NCBI RefSeq assembly: GCF_900130065.1
Contig: NZ_FQXV01000005.1
Coordinates: 1-64,000 of the forward strand
DNA from: Sporobacter termitidis DSM 10068
Lineage (GTDB): Bacteria; Bacillota; Clostridia; Oscillospirales; Oscillospiraceae
Reading direction: 5' to 3'
DNA: 64,000 nucleotides
The stretch's first letter is position 1. Each line of letters starts with the position of its first letter. The notes beneath the pieces were generated by a model. It was given only the letters and a program-made list of their open reading frames with translations. It was not told the origin of the DNA and searched no databases. This document shows, one piece after another, positions 17,720 to 26,647 of this stretch. A program made the translations under genes and the position numbers.

Positions 17720-19788
17720 CACTGATTCCCCTCCTCGTCCCGCACGATGCGGATATTGCCGAAGGCATCGCAGACGCCGTGCCAGCCCGGCAGGATCAGC
17801 ACCGTTGTGTCGTCCTGCTCGACGATGGCCGGGCCGGCGATCAAATTGCCGGATTTCAGGCTTTCCCTGCTGAAAATACCCGCGCTATAACTTTTCCCCT
17901 TAAGAAATATCTCCCTGGTCTCGCCGGGCGCGGCCCTGCGCGTTTCCGCCGGCGCCACGGCCATGGCCGGGAGCTCCGGCGTGCGGGCCGTAATCCGCGC
18001 CCGCAGGTTCACGAGCTCCACCTCGGCATCCCGCTCAAAGTGCCCGTACTGGCTCTGATGCTGCTTGTGAAACGCCTCCTCAATGGCGGAGCAGTCTGCC
18101 CCCGAGAGCATGTCCTCGGTGATCTGGATCTGTATCTCATAGGACTGGCCGCGATACCGGGCGTCGGCAAGGTATCGGACGGCTGCGGGCATTCCGTCCG
18201 TCACGCCGGCGTTCTGGCTCTCGAGCCATTTCTCAGCTTCTTCCCGGAGCTTGTAAAACCGCTCTCTCAGTGCCGCGACGGAGGCAGCCCCGCCGCGATT
18301 GGGGAAGACCGCGTCATACACAAAGGCCGCCGAAAGCGCGCCCATCGCGCAAAGTGTCCCCGGCCGGAAGGGCACGAAAACGTCTTTGGCGTGGATCTCC
18401 TCCGCCACGAAGTTCGCGGTGACGGGCCCGCCGCCGCCGTAAGCTACCACTGAGAGCTCCCGGGGATCAAAGCCCTTCCGCTCCATGATGTTGCTCAGCT
18501 CGGCGTACATATTGGCGACGGATATCTGGATCATCTGGTCGGCCAGGACGCGTTCCTCCTTGCCGAAGACCTCCGCCAGAGGACGGACGGCGCTTTTGGC
18601 TCTGCCGATATCCAGCGGCTGCCGGCCGGCGGCGAAACGCGCCGCGTTCAAATAGCCGCAGAGCAAAAACGCGTCGGTCAGCGTCGGCAGCGCGCTCTTT
18701 CCGTAGCAGGCGGGGCCGGGGTCGGAGCCGGCGGATTCCGGGCCGACTTTCAAAAGGCCGCCCTTATCGATCCAGGCGATGGAGCCGCCGCCGGCGCCGA
18801 TGGACTCAATGTCGATGGAGGGGATGACGATGGGGAAGCCTGCCAGCTCGCCGCTCTGGCTGTAGGTTGGCTCGCCGTTCAATACCACCGAGATATCGGT
18901 GCTGGTACCGCCCATGTCAAAGGTCAGCAGATTGCCCTCACCCGCGCGCCCGGCCTCGTGAATCGCGCCGATCACGCCGGCCGCCGGGCCGGAAAACAGG
19001 GTACGGACCGGCGCCGCCGCCGCTGAGTCCAAATTCATAATGCCGCCGTTTGACTGCGTGATAAACGGCCGGACGGCGACGTTCTCCTCCGCCAGAACCT
19101 GTTTTAAATTTTCAAAGTAGGCCTCCACATTTTTTTGGATATATAAATTGATGACCGCGATGGACGCCCGCTCATATTCCCTTATCTCCGGCCACAGCGC
19201 GCTGGACCGGCAAAGCTTCAGACCGGGATGCTTTTGCGCGAGCCGCTCGGCCGCCTGCCTCTCATGGTCGGGATTTTCATAGCTGTGCAGAAAGCACAGG
19301 GCGATGCCCTCGGCGCCCGCGCGGAGCGCTTCCTCCGCCGCCATGTCCAGGGCCTTGATATCCAGCGGGACCAGCTCGGCCCCGTCGGCGCCGATGCGCT
19401 CCGGTATGCCAAACACCAGGCTCCGCGGCACCAGCGGCTCCGGCAGGCGGGAGCGGAAATCATAGGGCACAGGCAGGCGCATCCTCTGCATGGTTAAAAT
19501 GTCGCGAAAGCCCTCGGTGACAAACAGCGCGAGCTTTGCACCTTTGCGCTGGAGCAGCGCGTTCAGGCCGATGGTCATGCCGTGGACAAAGTAGTCGAGC
19601 TTCTCCGGTTTCAGTCCGCAGTCCCTTATAAGCAGCTCCAGCCCGTTGCGGATGCCGTGCTCGGGATGCAGGGGGACCGTGGGGGTTTTGACGCCCACAG
19701 CCGTATTATTTTCCGTGTCGACGAGCGTAAAATCCGTAAATGTTCCGCCAATATCTATACCCAGTCGATATTGAATTTCCGATGCCAA
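17719..19788 (-). CDS. hyuA: Hydantoinase/oxoprolinase subunit A (HyuA)
   Basis: ATPase subunit of 689 aa with an actin/HSP70-like fold. It starts with RLGIDIGGTFTDFTLVD (phosphate 1 motif), and further motifs are HGMTIGLNALLQRKGAKLAL, LTFDMGGTSTDISVVLNG (phosphate 2) and SVVAYGGGGPVTANFVAEEI. It would phosphorylate the ring amide for hydrolysis together with HyuB. The start is a TTG at 19788 with GGAGGAG 9 bases upstream; no ATG in the neighbourhood fits better. First gene of a four-gene operon behind a consensus promoter. Confidence 0.92.
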   Translation of the reverse strand: MASEIQYRLGIDIGGTFTDFTLVDTENNTAVGVKTPTVPLHPEHGIRNGLELLIRDCGLKPEKLDYFVHGMTIGLNALLQRKGAKLALFVTEGFRDILTMQRMRLPVPYDFRSRLPEPLVPRSLVFGIPERIGADGAELVPLDIKALDMAAEEALRAGAEGIALCFLHSYENPDHERQAAERLAQKHPGLKLCRSSALWPEIREYERASIAVINLYIQKNVEAYFENLKQVLAEENVAVRPFITQSNGGIMNLDSAAAAPVRTLFSGPAAGVIGAIHEAGRAGEGNLLTFDMGGTSTDISVVLNGEPTYSQSGELAGFPIVIPSIDIESIGAGGGSIAWIDKGGLLKVGPESAGSDPGPACYGKSALPTLTDAFLLCGYLNAARFAAGRQPLDIGRAKSAVRPLAEVFGKEERVLADQMIQISVANMYAELSNIMERKGFDPRELSVVAYGGGGPVTANFVAEEIHAKDVFVPFRPGTLCAMGALSAAFVYDAVFPNRGGAASVAALRERFYKLREEAEKWLESQNAGVTDGMPAAVRYLADARYRGQSYEIQIQITEDMLSGADCSAIEEAFHKQHQSQYGHFERDAEVELVNLRARITARTPELPAMAVAPAETRRAAPGETREIFLKGKSYSAGIFSRESLKSGNLIAGPAIVEQDDTTVLILPGWHGVCDAFGNIRIVRDEEGNQ

Positions 19789-19878
19789 TTTGAAATCTCC
19801 TCCCTTTTTTGGACGACCATTCCATATATTTCGAAATCAGCAAAAATAACGGAACAGACAATATGCCAGCTTGCAGAA

Positions 19879-19907
19879 AGTATAAAATCGATTCACAGCC
19901 CTGTCAA
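19879..19907 (-). promoter_or_regulatory. Sigma-A promoter of the hyuAB operon
   Basis: TTGACA at 19902-19907, 17-bp spacer, TATACT at 19879-19884. Transcription would start about 85 bases before hyuA. Confidence 0.8.
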
Positions 19908-19956
19908 TGACCCGCCTTCAAGTTTGTTCCTGTATGTAAAAGGCGATATCTGTGTG

Positions 19957-19985
19957 TTGACTCCTATGTAGATATTTAATAAAAT
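19957..19985 (+). promoter_or_regulatory. Sigma-A promoter of the LacI-type regulator gene
   Basis: TTGACT at 19957-19962, 17-bp spacer, TAAAAT at 19980-19985. The putative operator TTTAGTAAAC begins at the last base of the -10 box, which fits autorepression. Confidence 0.75.
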
Positions 19986-19994
19986 TTAGTAAAC
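19985..19994. promoter_or_regulatory. Putative LacI-family operator 1
   Basis: TTTAGTAAAC, nearly the same palindrome as at 21093-21103, at the transcription start of the regulator gene and in the divergent region shared with hyuA. The two copies bracket the regulator gene. Confidence 0.5.
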
Positions 19995-20042
19995 AAAAAT
20001 ATGCCGTCCGGATCGGCGGCATACCGGGAAAGGATTATCAAA

Positions 20043-21071
20043 ATGGCAAATATTCGGGACGTGGCAACACTCGCAAAGGTATCCCCGGCAACCGTATCCA
20101 TTGTGCTCAACCACCGCGCGCAGGAGCGCGGAATACCGCCCGTGACGCAGAAGGCGGTGATGGACGCCGCGGCGGCGCTCCATTATTCTTTGAGAAAAGC
20201 GCCGAGGCACCTGCGCCTGGCAGACAACGCCATCACACTTTGTATTTACGTGGAGATGGATTACAGTTCAAATTTTCTTCTGCGCATGCTCAACGGCATA
20301 CGCAGCCAGATGACGGAAAATGAAATCGAGCTGAACACCCTCATCTCCCCTTTTATCAAAAACCGGCTCAGCGACAAGCTGCCCTTGCAGAATAACCACA
20401 CCATGCATGCGGCGATCATCGCCGCGCCCTACGCCAAGGACGTGGAATACCTTGAAAATAACCGCATCGGCATTCCCTTTGTCCTCTATAACCGCCCGTC
20501 GCAAACCTGCAATACCGTCGAGATCGACAATTACGGCGTGGGCCGGCAGGCCGCCGAGCACCTGGCGGAGCGCGGGGTCAAAACGGTCGGCATCGTTTCC
20601 GCCATCCCCAGCTATCCCGTCATCCGCACGCGCAACGAGGGCTTTACCGAAACGTGCGCCCTCAACGGCATTGATTTCCTGCCCAAATTCAGGATAACGG
20701 CGGATAATTCCGAGAGCGGCGGATTTGAGGCGGGCGAACGGCTGGCGGCAATGTCCGGACGCCCCCGGGCGCTTTTCTGCGACTCCGACGCCATCGCCAG
20801 AGGACTGGTCTTCTCCCTGACCCGCCACGGCATCCGGATTCCGGAGGATATGGGCGTCGTCTGCGTGGGCATGGGCGACCCCAAATCGCTCAGCTATATG
20901 ACGCCGTCGCTGACCACGGTGGACATCCCCCACGAGGAGATGAGCGCCCAGAGCGTGCAGATGCTTTTGGGAATCATTCAGAATAAAGTGAGCGGCGTGA
21001 GCCATGTGATGAGCGAAAGCCGTCTGCTGGTCCGGGAGTCTTCTCCCGCGCCGGAAGCGGCCGCATTTTGA
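20043..21071 (+). CDS. LacI family transcriptional regulator
   Basis: Regulator of 342 aa. The N-terminal HTH is MANIRDVATLAKVSPATVSI followed by VLNHR (residues 1-25), and the rest is a periplasmic-binding-protein-like sensor domain with PFVLYNRPSQTCNTVEID and MGVVCVGMGDPKSLSYMTPS. The start is the ATG at 20043 with AAAGGAT 8 bases upstream; the frame is open 14 codons earlier but without a site. It lies between the divergent hyu operon and the PotABCD-like importer and probably regulates one or both, since matching palindromes flank it. The effector is unknown. Confidence 0.9.
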   Translation: MANIRDVATLAKVSPATVSIVLNHRAQERGIPPVTQKAVMDAAAALHYSLRKAPRHLRLADNAITLCIYVEMDYSSNFLLRMLNGIRSQMTENEIELNTLISPFIKNRLSDKLPLQNNHTMHAAIIAAPYAKDVEYLENNRIGIPFVLYNRPSQTCNTVEIDNYGVGRQAAEHLAERGVKTVGIVSAIPSYPVIRTRNEGFTETCALNGIDFLPKFRITADNSESGGFEAGERLAAMSGRPRALFCDSDAIARGLVFSLTRHGIRIPEDMGVVCVGMGDPKSLSYMTPSLTTVDIPHEEMSAQSVQMLLGIIQNKVSGVSHVMSESRLLVRESSPAPEAAAF

Positions 21072-21092
21072 AGCAACTATTTAAAATACACA

Positions 21093-21103
21093 GTTTAGTA
21101 AAC
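21093..21103. promoter_or_regulatory. Putative LacI-family operator 2
   Basis: GTTTAGTAAAC, a perfect 11-bp palindrome around the central G, located just after the regulator gene and about 43 bp before the -35 box of the importer promoter. Confidence 0.5.
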
Positions 21104-21145
21104 GTATGGCGTTTTTTTTCGTTCAGACTACGTCCCCGCTCTTTC

Positions 21146-21174
21146 TTGACATATCTCCTGCCGTGAACTATGCT
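21146..21174 (+). promoter_or_regulatory. Sigma-A promoter of the PotABCD-like operon
   Basis: TTGACA at 21146-21151, 17-bp spacer, TATGCT at 21169-21174, about 55 bases before the start codon of the binding-protein gene. Confidence 0.7.
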
Positions 21175-21233
21175 ATACACAGTTCTTACTAATTATATAT
21201 GTTTTGTATGAAATCAAAGCAGGAGGGAATCAA

Positions 21234-22367
21234 ATGAAAAAGACAATTGTTAGAAAGCTGCTCGTCCTGACCATCGCGGCCCTGTTTCTCGTCGGGCTGG
21301 CGGCGTGCGGGGCGGGCCCATCCGGCACGGCCAGTCCGTCCGCTTCGGCCGGCGCGGGCGCAAGTCCCACGGCTTCCGCCGGCACGGCCGGCGACCTGCC
21401 GGAAACGGACAGCCTGGTTGTGGGCGTCTACTCCGGCGACTGGGAAACCAGCATCAACAAGGCCGCGCTGGACGAATTCGCCGCCGAGACCGGCATCGAC
21501 GTGGAGGTCGTCCCGGGCGCCGACGCCGAATGGTATACGAAGCTCCAGGCTGCCAACGGCACGAACGTCCCCTACGACCTGCTCATTCTCCAGCCCGACA
21601 CCATCCAGAAGGCGATCGAGGCAAACCTTTTGCAGGATCTGGATGAATCCAATGTGCCCAACCTCTCCCTTTTATTCGATTCCGTGAATCAGCGCTTCAC
21701 AAAGGACGATAAGCTGTATGCCGCGGGCTTCTCCATGGGCCAGCTGGGCATCTGCTACAGGACCGATCTGGTGAAGAATCCTCCCAAGTCCTGGGCGGAT
21801 CTGTGGAATTCCGAGTACGCCGGCCACGTGGCCATTTCGCCGCTGACCTACTCTGCCGGTCTGCAGTTCTTCTGGAGCCAGACGGAGGACGGCAAGAACA
21901 TTGACGGCGCGTTCAACAAGCTGTCCACGCTCAAAAGCAACGTCAGCGCGTATCCGGACGGCGCCGGCGCCGTGCAGACGCTCATCCAGCGCGGCGACGT
22001 CTGGATGGTGCCCTTCTGGGACGGCCGCGCCTTTGCCTGGCAGGAAACCGATCCGAATATCGGCTTTGTCTATCCGGAGGACGGCCCCGTGGCGGCGATC
22101 GCCAGCTGGACGATCCCCAAAAACGCCCCCAACCTGGCAAACGCCTATAAGCTTCTCGATTACCTGTGCTCGGCCAAGGTACAGAGCGCCTATGCCGAAC
22201 TGTCTTATTACGGCATGGCCTGCAAGGACACCGCCTATTCCGACAAATTCCTGGCAAAGGCCCATGTGGGCGAGTCTTATTACAACGCCCTCCAGTGGAT
22301 TGATTACTCCGTGGCTACGCCCAATCTCTCCGATTGGAGCACCCGCTGGCAGAACGCGCTGGGCTGA
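21234..22367 (+). CDS. ABC transporter substrate-binding lipoprotein, spermidine/putrescine (PotD) type
   Basis: Extracellular binding lipoprotein of 377 aa. Signal peptide MKKTIVRKLLVLTIAALFLV leads to lipobox LAAC and a Ser/Ala/Gly linker to about residue 55. The mature domain reads as a family 1/PotD-like protein (VVGVYSGDWETSINKAALDE, YDLLILQPDTIQKAIEANLL, GHVAISPLTYSAGLQFF). ATG 21234 has AGGAGGGA 6 bases upstream. It leads an operon with ATPase, two permeases and an M20 amidohydrolase, so the ligand is probably a small amide or amino compound that the hydrolase cleaves. Confidence 0.9.
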   Translation: MKKTIVRKLLVLTIAALFLVGLAACGAGPSGTASPSASAGAGASPTASAGTAGDLPETDSLVVGVYSGDWETSINKAALDEFAAETGIDVEVVPGADAEWYTKLQAANGTNVPYDLLILQPDTIQKAIEANLLQDLDESNVPNLSLLFDSVNQRFTKDDKLYAAGFSMGQLGICYRTDLVKNPPKSWADLWNSEYAGHVAISPLTYSAGLQFFWSQTEDGKNIDGAFNKLSTLKSNVSAYPDGAGAVQTLIQRGDVWMVPFWDGRAFAWQETDPNIGFVYPEDGPVAAIASWTIPKNAPNLANAYKLLDYLCSAKVQSAYAELSYYGMACKDTAYSDKFLAKAHVGESYYNALQWIDYSVATPNLSDWSTRWQNALG

Positions 22368-22393
22368 TTCTTAACAAGGCCGGCAGACAAAAT

Positions 22394-22428
22394 GAAAGAT
22401 CCGCCCCTTCTGTGCGGGCGGGTCTTTC
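22394..22428 (+). other. Intercistronic hairpin between binding-protein and ATPase genes
   Basis: Arms of 13 bases (22394-22406 and 22416-22428, one G-U pair) with a 9-base loop, directly after the binding-protein stop. It probably stabilises the upstream mRNA or partly terminates, so that the binding protein is made in excess. Confidence 0.6.
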
Positions 22429-22463
22429 AGGCATTTTGCCGGGGAGACGTAGTGAGGTAGATT

Positions 22464-23567
22464 ATGAGCCGTATTGAAATCAAGCATATAACGCACCGTT
22501 ATCAGGAAAACGACGCGGTACTGAAGGACGTCAGCTACGCCATTCGGTCCGGAGAGTTTTTCTCGCTGCTCGGCCCCAGCGGCTGCGGGAAGTCCACGCT
22601 CCTGAACATCATCGGCGGATTTTTGAATCCGACGGAGGGCTCGGTCGAGGTGGACGGCAGGGAGATTCTGCACCTTCCGTCCTATCAGCGCAATATCGGG
22701 ATGGTTTTTCAGAGCTATGCGCTGTTCCCGCACATGACTGTTTTTAAAAACATCGCGTATGGGCTGAGCATTAAAAAGGCCGGCAAGGATGAGATACGGC
22801 GGCGTGTGGCGGAATGCCTGGACCTGGTGCAGCTGTCCGGGCTCGGCGACCGGATGCCCCACCAGCTCTCCGGCGGCCAGCAGCAGCGCGTGGCCATTGC
22901 CAGGGCGCTGGCCAACTCCCCCTCCATTTTGATGCTGGATGAGCCCATGGGCAATCTGGACGCGAAGCTGCGGAAGGAAATGCAGGTGGAGCTGCGGGCC
23001 ATTCAGCAGCGCACAGGCATTACGACCATCATGGTCACGCACGACCAGGAGGAAGCCATGAGCATGTCCGACCGCATCGGCATCATGCAAAACGGCACGG
23101 TGCAGCAGGTCGGCACCCCTTATGAAATCTACCGGACCCCCGCCAACAGCTTCGTGGCCGGCTTCCTCGGAAATGTCAATATGACGCACGCCGTGCTGGC
23201 CGACCCGGCCACGCACACATATCTTTCCTCCGACTGGACGGATTTTGACGGGCAGCCCGTTTCCATCCGGGTCGCCCCGGAAAACTGCCCTCTCTCGACT
23301 GTCGGAAACGCGCTCTTCATGATCCGGCCTGAGCGCATTGAAATCTCTCTGGAGCCCCGGCCGGACGCCGTCGCCGTCGCGGCGGAAAGCATCGTCTATG
23401 TGGGCAGCGCGCTGCAGATCACCGCGTCTTTCGGGAAAAAGGGCCGGCTGTTTCTGGACGTCTCCGACCCGTTTTTCGCCGTCCCGCCCAAGGTCGGGGA
23501 CCGCTTTTACATCGCGTGGAAGCCCGGGGACTTCCGGGCCATCGCGGAACAGGAGGCGGGCGCATGA
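22464..23567 (+). CDS. ABC transporter ATP-binding protein, PotA type
   Basis: ATPase of 367 aa. The nucleotide-binding domain (residues 1-240) has Walker [11 protein letters not shown]-loop [11 protein letters not shown], signature [16 protein letters not shown] and Walker [13 protein letters not shown]; the C-terminal part (about 245-367) is a TOBE regulatory domain with [16 protein letters not shown] 22464 has GTGAGGT 6 bases upstream. It ends in an ATGA overlap with the first permease gene. Confidence 0.92.
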   Translation: MSRIEIKHITHRYQENDAVLKDVSYAIRSGEFFSLLGPSGCGKSTLLNIIGGFLNPTEGSVEVDGREILHLPSYQRNIGMVFQSYALFPHMTVFKNIAYGLSIKKAGKDEIRRRVAECLDLVQLSGLGDRMPHQLSGGQQQRVAIARALANSPSILMLDEPMGNLDAKLRKEMQVELRAIQQRTGITTIMVTHDQEEAMSMSDRIGIMQNGTVQQVGTPYEIYRTPANSFVAGFLGNVNMTHAVLADPATHTYLSSDWTDFDGQPVSIRVAPENCPLSTVGNALFMIRPERIEISLEPRPDAVAVAAESIVYVGSALQITASFGKKGRLFLDVSDPFFAVPPKVGDRFYIAWKPGDFRAIAEQEAGA

Positions 23568-24424
23568 AATCTAAACGCGCTTTCAACTGGGTGCTGCTCA
23601 CGCCCGTGCTTATATTTCTCCTGCTGTTTCTGATTTTGCCGATCGTGCTGCTGCTGGTCATCAGCTTTCAAAACCAGAACACCTATTTGCAGCTGGAGCC
23701 CGGCTATACCCTGTCCCGCTATGTCGGCATCCTGACCCAGTGGAAGTATCTGAAGGATATCCTGGTGACGGTCGGGGTCGCGCTCCTGACGACCGCCATC
23801 GCGCTGGTGCTGGCCTATCCGGCGGCGTACCTGCTGACCTGCGCCCCCAGCAAATCGGTCCGCTCCCTCCTGTACGTGCTGCTGGTTTCGCCGCTGCTGA
23901 CCAGCGTGGTCGTGCGGACCTTCGCGTGGATCGTTCTGCTGTCGCAGAACGGCATCCTCAATCAGATACTGGAAAAGCTCGGCCTGATCCAGCACCCGCT
24001 GTCCATGCTGTGGAACATGAACGCCGTTATTCTGGCCTACGTGCAGGTCATGCTGCCCTTTGCGGTGATGCCGATCGCCACATGCATGGGAGAAATCAGC
24101 CCGTCTTTGCAGCGCGTGTCCATGAGCCTCGGCGCGGGCCGCATCCGTTCCTTCTTCAAAATTACGCTGCCGCTGACGATCCCCGGCATGGCCAGCGGCG
24201 GCATCATCGTCTTCGCCCTGACCGCCGGCAGCTATATCACCCCGCTGCTCGTGGGCGGCGGCATGCAGCCGCTGCTGCCCCTGATGATCTATCAGCAGGC
24301 CATGCAGGTCTCCGATATCCGGTTGGCCTCGGCCCTCTCCATCGTCCTGCTTGTGATCGTCTTCATTTTCATTCTGCCGGTGGAAGCGCTGCTGAAGCGC
24401 TGGGAGGTCAAGGTCTATGGATAA
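23564..24424 (+). CDS. ABC transporter permease, PotB type
   Basis: Permease of 286 aa with about six membrane helices. The N-terminal helix is LLTPVLIFLLLFLILPIVLL and the ATPase-contacting loop is MSLGAGRIRSFFKITLPLTI, with the EAA-like pattern. The start codon overlaps the PotA-like stop; the in-frame extension upstream lies inside the ATPase gene and is not used. With the PotC-like protein it forms the heterodimeric channel. Confidence 0.9.
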   Translation: MKSKRAFNWVLLTPVLIFLLLFLILPIVLLLVISFQNQNTYLQLEPGYTLSRYVGILTQWKYLKDILVTVGVALLTTAIALVLAYPAAYLLTCAPSKSVRSLLYVLLVSPLLTSVVVRTFAWIVLLSQNGILNQILEKLGLIQHPLSMLWNMNAVILAYVQVMLPFAVMPIATCMGEISPSLQRVSMSLGAGRIRSFFKITLPLTIPGMASGGIIVFALTAGSYITPLLVGGGMQPLLPLMIYQQAMQVSDIRLASALSIVLLVIVFIFILPVEALLKRWEVKVYG

Positions 24425-25223
24425 AAAAAGACGCGCCCGCCCGGAATATTCAAGACTGTTCGGCAAGGCGGCCGGTATTCTGGTTTATATTTTTATGGCC
24501 CTGCCCATCATCGTCATTATCTTTTCGGCCTTTTCCCCCTCCAATTTCCCGGAGTTCCCTCCCACCGGCTTTTCCCTGAAATGGTTTGTTGTGATCTTTA
24601 CAAAAAAGGCCTGGCTGAAAGCGATTCGAAATTCGCTCATACTGCTGGTTCTGGTCACGCCCATCACAACGATTCTGGGAACGCTGGCCTCCTACAGCCT
24701 GCACAGGCTGCGCTTTAAGGGCAGCGAGCTGCTGCAGAGCTTCATGCTCTCGCCCCTGATGATCCCGCAGATCGTGCTGGGTATCGCGCTGCTGTACCTT
24801 TTCTCCAATGTTGGCTGGACGGGCACCTACGGCGCCCTGATCATCAGCCAGGTGCTGATCGCCTTTCCCTATGTAGTGCGCTCCGTCAACGCCTGCATGG
24901 CAAGCCTGGACCCCGTTCTGGAGTCCGCCTCCATGAGCCTGGGCGCGAACAATATAACGACCTTCCGCCGGATAACCCTGCCGCTGATCCGCCCCGGCAT
25001 CATCGCGGGCGCCGTTTTTGCCGCGGTAACCTCTTTTGGCGAAGTGTCCATCTCTCTTTTCCTGTCCTCCCCCACCACGATGCCCGTCTCCGTCCGTGTT
25101 TTCAACTATATCGAGCAGACGTTTGACCCGGCGGTGACGGCGGTGTCGGTCATCTTTGTCATATTGTCCATCGTGGTGCTGTTCATTGTAGACCGCACGA
25201 TCGGTCTTTCCAAGGCGATGTAA
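24417..25223 (+). CDS. ABC transporter permease, PotC type
   Basis: Permease of 268 aa. The first membrane helix is AAGILVYIFMALPIIVIIFS, a FSPSNFPEFP periplasmic start follows as in PotC, and the coupling segment is MSLGANNITTFRRITLPLIR. The ATG at 24417 overlaps the end of the PotB-like gene by 8 bases. The stop TAA overlaps the start of the amidohydrolase gene, showing that all five genes form one operon. Confidence 0.9.
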   Translation: MDKKRRARPEYSRLFGKAAGILVYIFMALPIIVIIFSAFSPSNFPEFPPTGFSLKWFVVIFTKKAWLKAIRNSLILLVLVTPITTILGTLASYSLHRLRFKGSELLQSFMLSPLMIPQIVLGIALLYLFSNVGWTGTYGALIISQVLIAFPYVVRSVNACMASLDPVLESASMSLGANNITTFRRITLPLIRPGIIAGAVFAAVTSFGEVSISLFLSSPTTMPVSVRVFNYIEQTFDPAVTAVSVIFVILSIVVLFIVDRTIGLSKAM

Positions 25224-26572
25224 TGATGAAAGAACAAATCATCCGTACGGTCAATGATATGGCGGAGGAGCTGGAACGGCTCGCGCAGGACATCTGGTCG
25301 AACCCGGAGCTCTCTGGCCGGGAATTTCACACCGCCGAAAAGCTGAGCGCTTTTCTCGCCCGGAAGGGCTTTTCCATCCGGGAGCATGCCGCTAAAGAGC
25401 TGCCGACCTCCTTTGTGGCCACCTGGGGCAGCGGCCGGCCGGTGATCGGCTTTCTGGGGGAGTACGACGCCCTGCCCGGCTGCAGCCAGGCCCCCGGCGC
25501 CGAAAAAAAGCCTCTGGCGGAAAACGCGCCCGGCCACGCCTGCGGGCACAACTTGCTGGGGACGGGCCTTGCAGGCGCGGCGGCGGCAGCGAAGCTCCTG
25601 CTGGAGCAGTCGGACCGGAGCGGTACGCTGCGCTTTTACGGATGCCCCGCCGAGGAAACGCTCACCGGGAAAGTGCTCATGGACAGGGCGCACCTGTTTG
25701 ACGACTGCGACGTCTGCCTTTCCTGGCATCCCATGGGCTTTAACTGCGTGTTCGACTATCTCTACTCCGCTCTCATATCTCTCCGGTTCAGCTTTCGCGG
25801 CCTCTCCGCCCATGCCGCCGAAGCCCCAGACCAGGGCCGCAGCGCTCTGGACGCCGTGGAACTTATGAATATCGGGGCGAATTATCTGCGGGAGCACATC
25901 CCCGACGGCAGCCGGCTGCACTACACCATCACCCACGGCGGGCTCCAGCCCAACGTGGTCCCGGATTACGCCGAGAGCTGGTACTACATCCGAGCCCCCC
26001 TGCTGGAGCAGGCGGAGCAGGTGTCAGAGCGCCTGAAAAAAATCGCCCGGGGCGCGGCCCTGATGACGGAAACCGAGGCCGCGTGGCGTCTGGAAACCAC
26101 GTGCAGCCACACCAGGCTCTCGCCGGCGCTGAACCGGCTGCTTTACCGCTGTATGACCGAGATGCCGCTGCCCGAATGGACGCCGGAGGACAGGCGTTTT
26201 GCCGCAGACATTGCCGGAACGCTGGACCCCCAAGCCGGCGCAAAGGTCCTGCGAAGCTACGCCCTGCCGGAGCTGTCCGGCCTCACGCTGCACGAGGAGA
26301 TCGCCCCCCTGCGGGCAGTGCCTGTGCGCATGGCGGGGTCCAGCGATTACTCCAACGTCAGCCTTCATATTCCCTGCGCGCAGCTGTTTGTCTGCTGCTG
26401 CCCGCCCGGCACCCCGGCGCACACCTGGCAAATGACCTCCTGCGCCGGGAGTCCCCTGGGGATCAAAGGGATGCTCTATGCCGCGCGCGCCCTCACCTGC
26501 GCCGCCCTGCAGCTCCTCAGCTTTCCGCAGGAGCTGGATGCCGTCCGGAAAGAGTTTTATGCCCAAACATGA
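25223..26572 (+). CDS. M20 family amidohydrolase, AbgB-like
   Basis: Zinc-type aminoacylase or amidohydrolase of 449 aa. It carries the M20 motifs: GFLGEYDALPGCSQ, PGHACGHNLLG (metal ligands), the catalytic Glu in CPAEE and the dimerisation-domain segment FRGLSAHAAEAPDQGRSALD. The closest known relatives are p-aminobenzoyl-glutamate hydrolase subunit B and other N-acyl amino acid hydrolases. There is no AbgA-like partner. It is the last gene of the PotABCD-like operon, so the imported substrate is probably an N-acyl or amide conjugate. Start at ATG 25223 or, equally well, at the next ATG. Confidence 0.88.
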   Translation: MMKEQIIRTVNDMAEELERLAQDIWSNPELSGREFHTAEKLSAFLARKGFSIREHAAKELPTSFVATWGSGRPVIGFLGEYDALPGCSQAPGAEKKPLAENAPGHACGHNLLGTGLAGAAAAAKLLLEQSDRSGTLRFYGCPAEETLTGKVLMDRAHLFDDCDVCLSWHPMGFNCVFDYLYSALISLRFSFRGLSAHAAEAPDQGRSALDAVELMNIGANYLREHIPDGSRLHYTITHGGLQPNVVPDYAESWYYIRAPLLEQAEQVSERLKKIARGAALMTETEAAWRLETTCSHTRLSPALNRLLYRCMTEMPLPEWTPEDRRFAADIAGTLDPQAGAKVLRSYALPELSGLTLHEEIAPLRAVPVRMAGSSDYSNVSLHIPCAQLFVCCCPPGTPAHTWQMTSCAGSPLGIKGMLYAARALTCAALQLLSFPQELDAVRKEFYAQT

Positions 26573-26573
26573 A

Positions 26574-26611
26574 AAAATCCGCAGGACTCCTCTCGGAGTC
26601 CTGCGGATTTT
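26574..26611 (+). terminator. Intrinsic terminator of the PotABCD-amidohydrolase operon
   Basis: Perfect 17-base arms around loop TCTC, starting right after the stop codon and ending in TTTTGTTTG. The A-rich left arm means it can also stop transcription coming from the right. Confidence 0.9.
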
Positions 26612-26647
26612 GTTTGAAATTTTTTGATGAATGTCGGATAATCCGTA

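Noticed and set aside
16412-17725. Plus-strand open frame opposite hyuB
   Set aside because: Antisense shadow of hyuB, His/Arg/Gly-rich without any family resemblance.
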